From contig JAIXWM010000146.1 of NCBI GenBank assembly GCA_027491255.1, positions 1 to 49,488 on the forward strand: a DNA stretch of 49,488 nucleotides. The letters run 5' to 3'. The position numbers were made by a program, and so were the translations under genes. Source of the stretch: Rubrivivax sp. (GTDB lineage: Bacteria; Pseudomonadota; Gammaproteobacteria; Burkholderiales; Burkholderiaceae_C). Shown piece after piece: positions 17,568 to 27,061 of this stretch (positions are counted from its first letter, which is position 1; each line of letters opens with the position of its first letter). The notes below the pieces were generated by a model, which saw only the letters and a program-made list of their open reading frames with translations, had not been told where the DNA came from and searched no databases.

Positions 17568-17797
17568 GTGCGTCGGAGGGGAGCAGTCGCGGTGACTGCA
17601 TTGCGCCACGCCCGGCAACCGACAGCCCTGCGCATACGCAGAGGCTGCGAGCTTTCCGCCCGGCCCGAAAGGCGAGGCGGACCGACCCGTGTCCAGACGC
17701 CAGCCGCCGCCGTGGCGCGGGCCATGGCGGCGGTTTGTGTCGGGCCATCGCGGCCGATGACAGCCCGCCCGGGCGCGTCCCACTGCCGGGTCCAGGG
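17568..17797 (-). repeat. EPS intergenic element, copy C
   Basis: Upstream of the export gene, the hairpin core is perfect: CGCAG (17637-17641), AGG, CTGCG (17645-17649), with a further CTGCG at 17628-17632. The sequence GCATTGCGCCACGCCC at 17598-17613 is identical to 20785-20800 near copy D. TTTCCGCC and the downstream block align with copy B. Relative to copy D the stem has a compensatory change: the T-A pair of CTCAG/CTGAG becomes a G-C pair. Confidence 0.78.
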
Positions 17798-19126
17798 TCA
17801 CGGGCCCGGGACCTCATGCCCCGCAGCGGCGGGGGTCCACCCGGCGGCCCGGCGCTTGAGCGCGCGCCAGCCTTCCTCCAGCCACAGCGCCGGGCCTGGC
17901 CGGTGCAGCGACCAGGTCAGCATCGGGTAGCAGATGTTGGCGAGCTGGCGCTTGTAGCGCGCCTCGCCGGCCATCAGGTCGTAGCCCGACAGGCCGACAT
18001 CTGCGGCGTGCTGCACCGCCAGCGCGTGCAGCGCCAGACCCGGGTGGTGGTTGCGCTCGACGACGTCCAGGCACAGCCCGCTCTGGTAGGCGAGCATCTG
18101 GCCGCGATGGACGAAGGCGTACAGCAAGCCGACGTCATGAGCGCCGGCGCGCAGGCGCAACAGGCGGATCGCGCCGGTGTCGAAGCCGCGGGCGACGAGG
18201 CGGCGGTGGAAGGCCTCGAAGCGCTGGTTCGCGAAGGCGCCGGGCAGGCCGCGCGCGCGCCAGACACGCTGGTGCCAGTGCGCCAGGCGTTCCAGGAAGT
18301 GCAGGGCCTCGGGTACGCTGCCCGCCACGTCCAGCCGCAGCGGGCCGAGCGCCTCGTACAGGCGCAGGCTGCGCCGAACGGTCGAGCGCGTGGCAGTGCC
18401 CAGCGTGTCGAGGTAGGGCCGCGCGCCCGGCGTGCCCAGGCCTTGCAGGTCGATCCGGTAGGCGGGCTCGGGCGTGCTGCGCAGGCGCAGCCCGGCGCGC
18501 ACTGCCAGCGCGGCCACGGCCGGCTGCAGCACCGAGGCCCGCGGCACCACGACCTGGTCGACGCCGGGGCAGCGCTCGAGCAGCGCGGCGAAGGCGGCGG
18601 TCTCGACCGCGCCGGCGATGTCGGCGCGCGCGAGCAGCGCGTTGTGTTCGGCGCTCAGGTCGTCGAGCTCCGGCCGGCCGGTGGCGTGCAGCAGCAGCGC
18701 GCGCGAGGGCAGGCAGCGCAGGCGGCGCAGCGTGCGCCGGCTCCACAGGCCGAGCCCGACCGTGCGCCCGCCCTCCTGCACCCGCAGCAGCAGCAGGCGC
18801 CGCGCGGCCGCGCCGTCCAGGTGCTCCAGCCAGCAGGCCATCCAGGTCCAGCTCGTGAAGAACGAAGGCGCCGCCTCGCGCTCGAGCGCCTGCCATTCCA
18901 GGGCCAGGGCCCCGGGGTCGGCCAGCGGACCGATCTGCACCTGCAGTCCGCCGGCGACCGACGGGGCCGCGTGCGCAGGCGCTGCAGGCAGCGACGCGGC
19001 GCAGACGGGCGCTCCCGCGGGGTTGAGGGAGCCCGGCGATGCCGAGCGCGCTTCAAGCCCGGCGTGCCCGGCCGGGCTCCACCGGGCCGTCCGCACTTCA
19101 GCACGCCCGGCCGACGGCACGCCCAT
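17798..19126 (-). CDS. GNAT-fold acyltransferase, BcsL/CelD type
   Basis: The 442-residue protein has an Acetyltransf_6-type (BcsL/CelD) pair of GNAT domains. About 60 N-terminal residues are low complexity. The first domain includes LEWQALEREAAPSFFTSWTW, the usual entry motif of this family. The second includes YLDTLGTATRSTVRRSLRLY, VGLLYAFVHRGQMLAYQSGL and SGYDLMAGEARYKRQLANIC, equivalent to the D-x-x-x-G-x-x-x-Y-K signature. Members occur in cellulose and exopolysaccharide loci and are inferred to acylate the polymer or precursor. The ATG overlaps the stop of the preceding gene as TGATG. It is the last gene of a four-gene operon with another GNAT and two hot-dog hydratase genes. Confidence 0.8.
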   Translation of the reverse strand: MGVPSAGRAEVRTARWSPAGHAGLEARSASPGSLNPAGAPVCAASLPAAPAHAAPSVAGGLQVQIGPLADPGALALEWQALEREAAPSFFTSWTWMACWLEHLDGAAARRLLLLRVQEGGRTVGLGLWSRRTLRRLRCLPSRALLLHATGRPELDDLSAEHNALLARADIAGAVETAAFAALLERCPGVDQVVVPRASVLQPAVAALAVRAGLRLRSTPEPAYRIDLQGLGTPGARPYLDTLGTATRSTVRRSLRLYEALGPLRLDVAGSVPEALHFLERLAHWHQRVWRARGLPGAFANQRFEAFHRRLVARGFDTGAIRLLRLRAGAHDVGLLYAFVHRGQMLAYQSGLCLDVVERNHHPGLALHALAVQHAADVGLSGYDLMAGEARYKRQLANICYPMLTWSLHRPGPALWLEEGWRALKRRAAGWTPAAAGHEVPGP

Positions 19127-19797
19127 CACGGGGCCGCAGCCGCGGCCGCGGAGCGCACGGGTGTCGGCAGGCAGACCAGGCCGCGCCGCGCCAGCGAGCT
19201 CGAGGACAAGGTCACCTGCCAAGGCCCCAGGCCGACACGCACGATCCAGCCCGCGGGCACGTAGCCGCTCTTGCGCTGCCCGCGGCGCGAGGCGTGGTTT
19301 GTCGCGCGGACCCAGCCGACCAGGCCGGCGCAGCCCTGCCACGCGGGGTGCTGCAGCACGGCGGCATGGCGCCAGGACTGCAGCCCGCTGCCGCGGAAGG
19401 CCGGGTGCGTGTAGGCGGCGAAGTTGTACAGCCAGCCGGGCGGCAAGCGCAGCCACAGGCCGGGCAGGATCTCCGGCAGGCCCCGGCTGTGGACCCAGGT
19501 GTAGCCCGCCGGGCGGTCGTCGACGAGGCTGAGCAGGCACTGGTCACCCGCGCGCAGCGCCGCGAGCTTGACCGCGTCGATGCCCCAGTCCTCCTGTGCC
19601 TGCAGCGCCCGCAGCGTGGCCTCGTCGGCCAGGACCGCGCCGAAGCGCCCGCCGGTCTGGGCCGGCGGCGCCGGCGCGCGCGATCGCTCCAGCATGATGA
19701 TCTGCACGCACTCCAGACGCACGAAGATCTGGGCCAGGCCTTCGAGCAACGTCCCCGCGGCGGCCGCCAAGCCGTGGCGGCGGCGCGTCTGGAGCAC
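19126..19797 (-). CDS. GNAT family N-acetyltransferase
   Basis: The 223-residue protein has a single GNAT-like domain. The central part reads VDDRPAGYTWVHSRGLPEI, then WLYNFAAYTHPAFRGSGLQ, which resembles GNAT motif A: beta-strand 4 followed by the pyrophosphate-binding R-G-x-G-L loop. VGWVRATNHASRRGQRKSGY near the end resembles the motif B region, where the N-x-x-S/A-x-R-x-x-x-x-x-G-Y/F pattern is common. The start is a GTG with TAGGA directly upstream, five bases after the stop of the hot-dog gene. The substrate is unknown. Its operon partners suggest a part in acyl decoration of the exopolysaccharide. Confidence 0.75.
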   Translation of the reverse strand: MLQTRRRHGLAAAAGTLLEGLAQIFVRLECVQIIMLERSRAPAPPAQTGGRFGAVLADEATLRALQAQEDWGIDAVKLAALRAGDQCLLSLVDDRPAGYTWVHSRGLPEILPGLWLRLPPGWLYNFAAYTHPAFRGSGLQSWRHAAVLQHPAWQGCAGLVGWVRATNHASRRGQRKSGYVPAGWIVRVGLGPWQVTLSSSSLARRGLVCLPTPVRSAAAAAAP

Positions 19798-19802
19798 CGT
19801 TC

Positions 19803-20288
19803 CTACCAGGGCGCGTGGATGCACAGGACCCCCTTGGCGGTGGCGATGGTGCGTCCGGCGTCGTCGCGCAGCGCGGCTTCGTAGCGCAGCAGGGGGCCGG
19901 CCGCTTCGGCGGCGGCGTCGGGCGCCGTCGCTGCGTCCGGTGGCGCGGCTGGCGCGTCGAAAGCGCGCCCGCTGATCACGCCGTTGCAGCGCAAGGCCTG
20001 CCCGGGCAGCGCGCTGGAGACGACCTTCCAGGCCAGGCGCCGCACGCTGCCCGCCGCGCCGAGCCAGGCCCCGACGTGGCGGGCGAAGACATTGCCCAGC
20101 AGCGCGCGCTGCAACACGATGTCGGAGTGCCCCTCGCGCACGGCGGCGTCGCGGCTGTAGTGGATGTGGTGACGGTTCCAGGTCGCGGCGCTGAACATGA
20201 AGGCCTGCGCCGGCGTGGGCTCGACGACGAGTTCGGGCAGGACCAGCGGCAGCGCGACGTCGAAGGCGGCGCGGTCGGGCATCTTCAT
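19803..20288 (-). CDS. HTD2-like hot-dog hydratase, catalytic-type domain
   Basis: The 161-residue product is a MaoC/HTD2-like hot-dog protein. FMFSAATWNRHHIHYSRDAA followed by DIVLQRALLGN matches the FSALTFNxHRIHYD...GP pattern of type 2 3-hydroxyacyl-thioester dehydratases and mesaconyl-C4-CoA hydratases. In that pattern the usual hydratase Asp is replaced by Asn and the His is kept. It would hydrate or dehydrate an acyl thioester. The ATG overlaps the upstream hot-dog stop as ATGA, implying that the two subunits form one enzyme. An Ala-rich insert (about residues 110-130) is unusual. The biological substrate is not evident, and a role in making an acyl substituent for the polysaccharide is my inference. 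Confidence 0.75.
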   Translation of the reverse strand: MKMPDRAAFDVALPLVLPELVVEPTPAQAFMFSAATWNRHHIHYSRDAAVREGHSDIVLQRALLGNVFARHVGAWLGAAGSVRRLAWKVVSSALPGQALRCNGVISGRAFDAPAAPPDAATAPDAAAEAAGPLLRYEAALRDDAGRTIATAKGVLCIHAPW

Positions 20289-20743
20289 GCGAAGGCCCGC
20301 TGCAGGTAGGTTGCCTGCTCGCGCGCCACCAGGGCGCCACTGGCGTCGACGAAGCAGGTCTCGACCTCGACCAGGTCCAGCGGCCCCTGGCGGCCAGGCT
20401 TGCGCGTCGCGCCGTGCTGCGTGACGCGGACCTCGATGCGTTCGCCCGCGCGTACCTGGCGCCGGATCAGCCAGTCGCTTGCGCCGCCGACGGTGCGCGC
20501 GTGCGGCAGATCGGCGCGCAGTTCCAGCGGCGAGCCGTCGGGCGGCAAGTCCGCGGGGTCGGCGTCGCGGTAGGTCATGACCTGGCAGAACAGCGGCGGC
20601 GCCAGCGTCTCGTCGCCCGGGTCGCCGATCGCCTGCCGAAAGCGCCGGATGTCGCGGGCCGTGACGTCGAAGTGCCAGGGCGGCAGCGTGCGGGGCCAGG
20701 CGCGGTCGGGGCGGGCGCCCTGGTCCGATGGGGGAGACGACAT
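20285..20743 (-). CDS. MaoC_dehydrat_N-like hot-dog subunit
   Basis: The 152-residue protein resembles the FAS1-like/MaoC N-terminal dehydratase domain: PPWHFDVTARDIRRFRQAIG near the start, APPLFCQVMTYRD, then LPHARTVGGASDWLIRRQVR and the closing AREQATYLQ strand. In HTD2/mesaconyl-CoA hydratases this domain is the non-catalytic N-terminal half. Here it is a separate gene directly coupled to the catalytic-type half. A start at 20788 is possible, but the ATG at 20743 lies after the repeated element and gives the usual domain length. There is no strong ribosome binding site. It is the first gene of the four-gene operon ending at 17798. Confidence 0.75.
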   Translation of the reverse strand: MSSPPSDQGARPDRAWPRTLPPWHFDVTARDIRRFRQAIGDPGDETLAPPLFCQVMTYRDADPADLPPDGSPLELRADLPHARTVGGASDWLIRRQVRAGERIEVRVTQHGATRKPGRQGPLDLVEVETCFVDASGALVAREQATYLQRAFA

Positions 20744-20784
20744 GCGGGTGGAAGGCCTCGCGGCCTGCGGCAACTGGAAGCCTC

Positions 20785-20900
20785 GCATTGCGCCACGCCC
20801 CTCGCGAGGCGGGGCTGCGCAAGCTCAGAGGCTGAGAGTTTTCCGCCGTGCCCGAGAGGCTGCGGTGCAGCGCGGGCATGGGCAGAAGGCGCTCAGCGGC
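20785..20900 (-). repeat. EPS intergenic element, copy D
   Basis: Between the moeA stop and the hot-dog operon lies the most compact copy. CTGCG-CAAG-CTCAG-AGG-CTGAG (20815-20836) makes a perfect 5-bp stem with an AGG loop, followed by TTTTCCGCCGTGCC. Then GTGCAGCGCGGGCATGGGCA at 20865-20884 matches copy B in 19 of 20 bases. In gene orientation it begins at the moeA stop and the hairpin ends about 70 bases before the first ATG. The 90-base middle block shared by B and C is absent. Confidence 0.78.
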
Positions 20901-22190
<1,290 letters not shown>

Positions 22191-22398
22191 CTTCAGGGGG
22201 CGGGGCGTGATGCGGTGGGTACGGCGGCGCCGCGCTTCGGTTCGGCCCGGGGCGGCCGAGGGGTGCGCCGGGCCCGTCGCGCAGCGCGGGCACGGTGTGA
22301 GATTGTCTGCTCTGCGCGGTGAAACCCTTGACGGCGCCCCACTGAAGTGCGCACGGCGTCGCCCCGGGGGCCGGCGGTGGGGAACAATCCGACCGACC
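22191..22398. other. Divergent moeA/tupB intergenic region
   Basis: The gap should hold the promoters of moeA and of the transporter operon. A TTGACG at about 22329 could be a -35 box, but I find no matching -10 at normal spacing and no ModE-like palindrome. Confidence 0.3.
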
Positions 22399-23112
22399 TT
22401 GGACACCTTTGCCGCCAGCCTGAGCACCGCCCTGGACCTGCTGCTGGGCGCCGATCCGCGCCTGCTGCGTGTCGTGGCCTTGTCGCTGCAGGTCAGCGGC
22501 ACTGCCTGCCTCGTGGGTGCCGGGTTCGGGCTGCTGGCGGGCGCCCTGCTGGCCGTCGCGCGTTTCCCCGGGCAGGCGGCGGTCGTCGCGGCCCTGAACA
22601 CGCTGCTCGCGCTGCCCTCGGTGGTGGTCGGGTTGGTCGTCTACCTGCTGCTCTCGCGCTCGGGGCCGCTCGGCTCCCTGGGCCTGCTGTTCACGCCGAC
22701 GGCGATGGTGGCGGCGCAGAGCATCCTCGTCGTCCCGCTCGTGGCGGCGCTGGCGCGCCGGCTGGTGCTGGCGGCCTGGGCCGAGGGCGGCGAGCAGTTG
22801 CGCTCGCTCGGCGCCCGGCCTGCGCTCGCCGCGCTGCTGCTGCTCGCGCACGAGCGCCTGGGGGTGCTGACGCTGCTGCTGGCGGCCTTCGGACGCGCGG
22901 TCTCGGAAGTCGGCGCGGTGATGGTCGTCGGCGGCAACATCGAGGGCTACACCCGGGTCATGACGACGACGATCGCGCTCGAGACCAGCAAGGGCGACCT
23001 GCCGCTGGCGCTGGCGCTCGGGCTCGTGCTGCTGGCGGTCGTCGGCGTGCTCCAGGGGCTGATCAGCCTGCTGCAGTGGCGCGGCGGCACGCCGCGCGAG
23101 GGCCTGGCATGA
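22399..23112 (+). CDS. tupB: Tungstate/molybdate-type ABC transporter permease
   Basis: The 237-residue inner-membrane protein has five to six hydrophobic helices and the permease EAA-loop region ARRLVLAAWAEGGEQLRSLG ... GRAVSEVGAVMVVGGNIEGY. It then has TRVMTTTIALETSKGDLPLA, a pattern typical of TupB (single-gene permease of the TupABC tungstate importer). It would form the membrane channel with TupC. The start is uncertain: the frame has no ATG near the domain, and I chose the TTG where the hydrophobic protein begins. Gene order here is permease, ATPase, binding protein. Confidence 0.85.
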   Translation: MDTFAASLSTALDLLLGADPRLLRVVALSLQVSGTACLVGAGFGLLAGALLAVARFPGQAAVVAALNTLLALPSVVVGLVVYLLLSRSGPLGSLGLLFTPTAMVAAQSILVVPLVAALARRLVLAAWAEGGEQLRSLGARPALAALLLLAHERLGVLTLLLAAFGRAVSEVGAVMVVGGNIEGYTRVMTTTIALETSKGDLPLALALGLVLLAVVGVLQGLISLLQWRGGTPREGLA

Positions 23113-23167
23113 GGGCGGCGCCGACGCCGTGCCGGGCGCGCGCCGGTACCGCCGGTGGGGGCGGGCG

Positions 23168-23908
23168 ATGAGCGCGCCCCCCTTGCTGACCCTACGGTCG
23201 GCCTCGGTGAGCTTCGGCGCCACCCGGGCGCTGACAGAGGCCAGCCTGGAGTTGCGGCGCGGTGACCGGCTGGCCCTGGTCGGCGGCAACGGCTCGGGCA
23301 AGACCACGCTGCTGCGGCTGCTGCACGGTCTGCTGGTGCCCGACGCCGACCGCCAGCCGCGCGACGGCCCGCCGCGCCAGGAGCATCTGCTGCAGCCCGA
23401 GGGGCGGGCGCCGCGCGGCGCCATGGTGTTCCAGCGCCCCTTTCTGCTCGAGCTGTCGGCACGCGCCAACGTCCTGCTCGGCCTGTGGCTGCAGGGGCTG
23501 CCCGCGCCGCTGCGCCAGCAGCGCTGCGCGCAGGCCCTTGCGCTGGTGGGGCTGCAGGCGCAGGCGCAGCGCCGGGCGCGCGCGCTGTCCGGCGGCCAGC
23601 AGCAGCGGCTGGCCCTGGCGCGCGCCTGGGCGCTGCAGCCCGACATCCTCTTCCTGGACGAGCCCACGGCCAACCTCGACCCGACGGCGCAGCGCGAATT
23701 CGAGACGCTGGTGCAGCGGCTGGCCGCCGAGGGACTGACCCTGGTGCTCAGCACGCACCAGCTCGCGCAGGCCCGCCGCCTGTCCACCCGCGTGGCCTAC
23801 CTCGAGGCCGGGCGCATCGTCGTCGAGCGGCCCACGGCCGCCTTCTTCGGTGACCCCGCCAGCCTGCCCCAGGCCGCGCGACTCTTCTTGCAAGGAGAAC
23901 TGCCATGA
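23168..23908 (+). CDS. tupC: Tungstate-type ABC transporter ATP-binding protein
   Basis: The 246-residue ATPase has every ABC landmark: Walker A LVGGNGSGKTTLLRLL, a Q-loop at MVFQRPFLLELSARAN, signature LSGGQQQRLALARAWALQ, Walker B DILFLDEPTANLD and the H-loop STHQLAQARRLS. A short insertion after the Walker A helix (DADRQPRDGPPRQEHLLQPE) is as in TupC relatives, in place of a longer helical arm. It energises tungstate or molybdate import. The ATG at 23168 is preferred over 23129 because GTGGGGGCGGG lies upstream and the domain begins soon after. Its stop overlaps the start of tupA (ATGA). Confidence 0.88.
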   Translation: MSAPPLLTLRSASVSFGATRALTEASLELRRGDRLALVGGNGSGKTTLLRLLHGLLVPDADRQPRDGPPRQEHLLQPEGRAPRGAMVFQRPFLLELSARANVLLGLWLQGLPAPLRQQRCAQALALVGLQAQAQRRARALSGGQQQRLALARAWALQPDILFLDEPTANLDPTAQREFETLVQRLAAEGLTLVLSTHQLAQARRLSTRVAYLEAGRIVVERPTAAFFGDPASLPQAARLFLQGELP

Positions 23909-24786
23909 CCCCAGCCGCTGCGCGTGACGAGAAGGACTGCGGCCCCGGTGCGCCGACCCATGGTCGCGGCCGCCGCCTGGCGATGGCCTTGGCGATGGCC
24001 GCCGCGGCGCTGGGCGGCGTCGCGGGCGCATGGGCCCAGGACCGCCACATCGTGATGGCCTCGACGACCTCGACCGAGCAGTCGGGCCTGTTCGCCCACC
24101 TGCTGCCGGCCTTCAGGCAGGCGACCGGGATCGAGGTGCGCGTCGTCGCGCTGGGCACCGGACAGGCCCTGGATGCCGCGCGCCGGGGCGACGCCGACAT
24201 CGTCTTCGTGCACGACCGGGCGGCCGAGGAGAAGTTCGTCGCCGAAGGGCACGCGACGCAGCGCCGTGACGTCATGTACAACGACTTCGTCGTCATCGGG
24301 CCGAAGGCAGACGCCGCGGGCGCGCGCGGCCGCGACGCCGCCGTGGCCTTGCGGCGCATCGCCGCGGCGGGGCGGCCCTTCGTCTCGCGCGGCGACCGCA
24401 GCGGCACGCACGCGGCAGAGCTGCGCTTGTGGCAGGACGCCGGCGTCGAGGTCGGCGCCACGCGGCCCGCCGGCTACCGTGAATGCGGCTGCGGCATGGG
24501 CCCGGCGCTGAACATGGCCGCAGCGACGAACGCCTACGTGCTGGCCGACCGCGGCACCTGGCTCGCCTTCCGCAACCGCGGCGAGCTGGCGGTGCTGGTC
24601 GAGGGTGATTCGCGCCTGTTCAACCCCTACGGCGTGATGGTCGTCAACCCGGCGCGCCACCCGCACGTGAAGGCGGCGCTGGCGCAGCAGTTCGCCGACT
24701 GGGTGGTCTCGCCCGCCGGGCAGCAGGCGATCGCGAGCTACCGCATCCAGGGCGAGCAGCTCTTCTTCCCGAACGCGCGGCGCTGA
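23905..24786 (+). CDS. tupA: Tungstate-type ABC transporter periplasmic binding protein
   Basis: The 293-residue protein has a signal peptide (RGRRLAMALAMAAAALGG ... AWAQ cleavage) and the TupA oxyanion-binding motifs MASTTSTEQSGLF, ALGTGQALDAAR and VSRGDRSGTH. The T-T-S-T and R/S-G-T-H elements line the tungstate site in TupA proteins. The full set makes TupA more likely than ModA. It captures WO4 or MoO4 in the periplasm for TupBC. AAGGAGAA lies nine bases before the ATG. A hallmark VMYNDFVVIGP follows. The gene order B-C-A is a rearrangement of the common A-B-C order. Confidence 0.9.
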   Translation: MTPAAARDEKDCGPGAPTHGRGRRLAMALAMAAAALGGVAGAWAQDRHIVMASTTSTEQSGLFAHLLPAFRQATGIEVRVVALGTGQALDAARRGDADIVFVHDRAAEEKFVAEGHATQRRDVMYNDFVVIGPKADAAGARGRDAAVALRRIAAAGRPFVSRGDRSGTHAAELRLWQDAGVEVGATRPAGYRECGCGMGPALNMAAATNAYVLADRGTWLAFRNRGELAVLVEGDSRLFNPYGVMVVNPARHPHVKAALAQQFADWVVSPAGQQAIASYRIQGEQLFFPNARR

Positions 24787-24874
24787 CAGGGCCCCGCTCG
24801 CCGTCGGACGCATTCCCCAGGCCCGGCGCCGCAGCCCGACAATGACAGCGCCGCAGCCCGGCGGCACGAACCCC

Positions 24875-25624
24875 ATGAACGACCAGCAACTGCTGCGCTA
24901 CTCGCGCCACATCCTGCTCGACGAGATCGGCATCGAGGGTCAGCAGCGCCTGCTCGACGCGCACGCCCTGGTCATCGGCGCCGGGGGGCTGGGGTCCCCG
25001 GTCGCGCTGTACCTGGGCACGGCCGGCGTGGGCACGCTGACGATCGTCGACCACGACAGCGTCGACCTGACCAACCTGCAGCGGCAGATCGCGCACGACC
25101 TGTCGCGCCTGGGCTGGCCCAAGGCCGAATCGGCGCGCCAGGCGGTCGGCGCGATCAACCCCGACGTGCGCGTGCACGCCCGGGTGCAGCGCGCCGACGC
25201 CGCGCTGCTCGACGAATGCGTCGCGCAGGCCGATGTCGTGCTCGACTGCAGCGACAACTTCGCCACCCGCCAGGCGGTCAATGCCGCCTGCGTGCGGCAC
25301 CGCAAGCCGCTGGTGGCGGGTGCGGCGATCCGCTTTGACGCCCAGGTCTCGGTCTACGACCCGCGCGGCGGCGTGCACCCGTGCTATGCCTGCGTCTTCC
25401 CGCCCGCGCAGGTGCCGCAGGAGGTGGCCTGCGCGACGATGGGCGTGTTCGCGCCGCTGGTGGGCATCGTCGGCGCCGTCCAGGCGGCCGAGGCGCTGAA
25501 GCTGCTCACGGGTGCCGGCACGCCGCTGGCGGGTCGCCTGCTGATGCTGGATGCCCGCACGATGCGGTGGGACGAGTTCGTGGTCACGCGGGATCCGGCC
25601 TGCCCGGTGTGCGGCACGGGTTGA
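24875..25624 (+). CDS. moeB: MoeB/ThiF-family adenylyltransferase
   Basis: The 249-residue protein is an E1-like enzyme that adenylylates the C-terminal glycine of a sulfur carrier (MoaD or ThiS). Evidence: YSRHILLDEIGIEGQQRLL, the ATP-binding VIGAGGLGSPVALYLGTAGV, the DHDSVDLTNLQRQ strand, DCSDNFATRQAVN, the Zn-binding pairs CYAC and CPVC, and the EVACATMGVFAPLVG segment with the conserved Cys. The gene context (moeA, tup, hydroxylase) favours MoeB, but ThiF has the same fold and motifs. The ATG at 24875 is chosen because the family's first helix begins there; an upstream ATG at 24842 adds a Pro/Gly stretch. Confidence 0.85.
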   Translation: MNDQQLLRYSRHILLDEIGIEGQQRLLDAHALVIGAGGLGSPVALYLGTAGVGTLTIVDHDSVDLTNLQRQIAHDLSRLGWPKAESARQAVGAINPDVRVHARVQRADAALLDECVAQADVVLDCSDNFATRQAVNAACVRHRKPLVAGAAIRFDAQVSVYDPRGGVHPCYACVFPPAQVPQEVACATMGVFAPLVGIVGAVQAAEALKLLTGAGTPLAGRLLMLDARTMRWDEFVVTRDPACPVCGTG

Positions 25625-25735
25625 CGGCCTGCGCAAGACGGGCACACGTGGACTGGCCTGCCCCGGGGGCGCCAGGAATCCGGGGGCGATCTGGTGTTTC
25701 CCTGCGTGGCTGCGAGCCGCCGCAGCCCCGTGTGT
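25625..25735. other. Convergent moeB/VWA-gene gap
   Basis: About 110 bases separate the convergent stops. I see short GC-rich dyads but no stem followed by a T-run, and no other feature. Confidence 0.3.
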
Positions 25736-27061
25736 TCAGCGCCGCGCGGGCGGCGGCCGCTGCGCGGCGCCGAGTGCTCGCACCAGCTGCTCCAGGCTTT
25801 CCAGGTTGTGCACCGGCAGGAAGGCGTCCACGTGCGGCAGCATCGCCCGTACGCCGGCCGCGCGCGGCTCGAAGCCGTGGTAGCGCAGCAGCGGGTTCAG
25901 CCACAGCAGGCGGTGGCAGCTCTTGTGCAGGCGGTCCATCTCGAAGGACAGTTCATCGCTGCCGCCGATCTCCAGCCCGTCGCTGACCAGCAGCAGCGTG
26001 GCGCGGCTGCCGAGCACGCGCCGCGCCCAGCGGCGGTTGAACTCGTGCAGGCACTCGCTGATGCGGGTGCCGCCAGACCAGTCCTTCACGCCGGCGGTCG
26101 TGCGCGCCACGGCGACGTCGGGGTCGCGCTGGCGCAGCCAGGAGGTGATGCGGGTCAGGCGTGTGCCGAAGACGAAGCTTTCCACGCGCGGCGGCGTGCC
26201 GACCGTGCCCTGGCCGAGCAGGTGGGCGAAGTGCAGCAGTACGCGCGAGTAGCGCGACATCGAGCCCGAGATGTCGGCCAGGATCACCAGCGGCGGCACC
26301 ACGCGCCGTGGCGCGGCGTAGCGCAGCGGGATGAAGTCGCCGCCCGAGCGCGCCGCTGCGCGCAGGCTGGCGCGCAGATCGGGCCGCCCCGGCCGCGCTG
26401 CGGGCGCGCGCCGGCGAGTGGGCAGCGGTGGGAAGGCCATGCGCAGGCGCGCGAGCTGGCGCAGCGCGGCCCGGAACTCCGCGCTCGTCATGGTCTCGAA
26501 GTCGGCCTTCTGCAGGCGTTCCGAGGCGCTGGCCGTGAGCGTGGCCTCGATCTCGAGCTCTTCGGGGGGCGGCGCGCGCGAGGGGGCCTCGCGCTGTGAA
26601 GGGAACATCGCGTCGGCCAGGCGGCGGTTTTCCTTGACCGGCGGCGGCGTGCGCGTGTTCACCCGCGGCAGCAGCAGCGCGCGCATGCGCCCGGCCAGGT
26701 CGGGATCGCGCCAGAACAGCGTGAAGGCCTGGTCGAAGAGTTCCTGGTGCTCGTGGCGGTCGAGCAGGCAGGCGCACAGCGTGGCGTGGAAGTCGGCGCG
26801 CGATTCCAGCCCCGCCACCTGCAAGGCCTGCAGCGCGAGCTGCACGCGGTCGCTGCCCACCGGCAGCCCGGCGTGGCGCAGCACGCGCGCGAAGTGCATC
26901 ACGTTCTCGGCCAGGCGGTGGCTGCCCCCGCCGGCCAGCGCCGACCAGCCCAGCGCGCCGCCCGCAGCACCAGACCCTGCCTGCGCCGCCACGCCCAGCC
27001 CGGGCAGGCCCGGCCGGCCGGCGGCCGCCGGGCCCGGCATCGCGCCCGGCTGCTCAGACAC
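25736..27061 (-). CDS. CoxE-like VWA-domain maturation protein
   Basis: The 441-residue protein matches the CoxE/VWA-containing family that works with a MoxR-type ATPase to complete the active site of CO-dehydrogenase-like molybdenum hydroxylases. After an N-terminal helical part (ARVLRHAGLPVGSDRVQLAL) comes the VWA domain with the MIDAS motif VILADISGSMSRYSRVLL, then FVFGTRLTRIT, a DWSGGTRI loop and LLLVSDGLEIGG. These provide the metal-ion-dependent adhesion site. It starts at a GTG that overlaps the ATPase stop by eight bases, so the two are co-translated. It acts in the cytoplasm. Confidence 0.88.
   Translation of the reverse strand: MSEQPGAMPGPAAAGRPGLPGLGVAAQAGSGAAGGALGWSALAGGGSHRLAENVMHFARVLRHAGLPVGSDRVQLALQALQVAGLESRADFHATLCACLLDRHEHQELFDQAFTLFWRDPDLAGRMRALLLPRVNTRTPPPVKENRRLADAMFPSQREAPSRAPPPEELEIEATLTASASERLQKADFETMTSAEFRAALRQLARLRMAFPPLPTRRRAPAARPGRPDLRASLRAAARSGGDFIPLRYAAPRRVVPPLVILADISGSMSRYSRVLLHFAHLLGQGTVGTPPRVESFVFGTRLTRITSWLRQRDPDVAVARTTAGVKDWSGGTRISECLHEFNRRWARRVLGSRATLLLVSDGLEIGGSDELSFEMDRLHKSCHRLLWLNPLLRYHGFEPRAAGVRAMLPHVDAFLPVHNLESLEQLVRALGAAQRPPPARR

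Noticed and set aside
17598..17613. Sigma-54 promoter in GGGCGTGGCGCAATGC (minus strand) of copies C and D
   Set aside because: The GG is not followed by GC at the required 10-base spacing in either copy.
14502..17930. An 1142-residue plus-strand frame, and similar ones at 12266-14740 and 28813-31284
   Set aside because: These are antisense shadows of well-identified EPS and hydroxylase genes and show no family motifs.
20829..20860. Glycine riboswitch in the EPS element (GGAAAACTCTCAG on the minus strand resembles the GGAAACTCTCAGG core)
   Set aside because: The flanking conserved parts of the glycine aptamer (the AAAAGGACAGAG-like segment and its partner stem) are absent, and downstream genes are unrelated to glycine.
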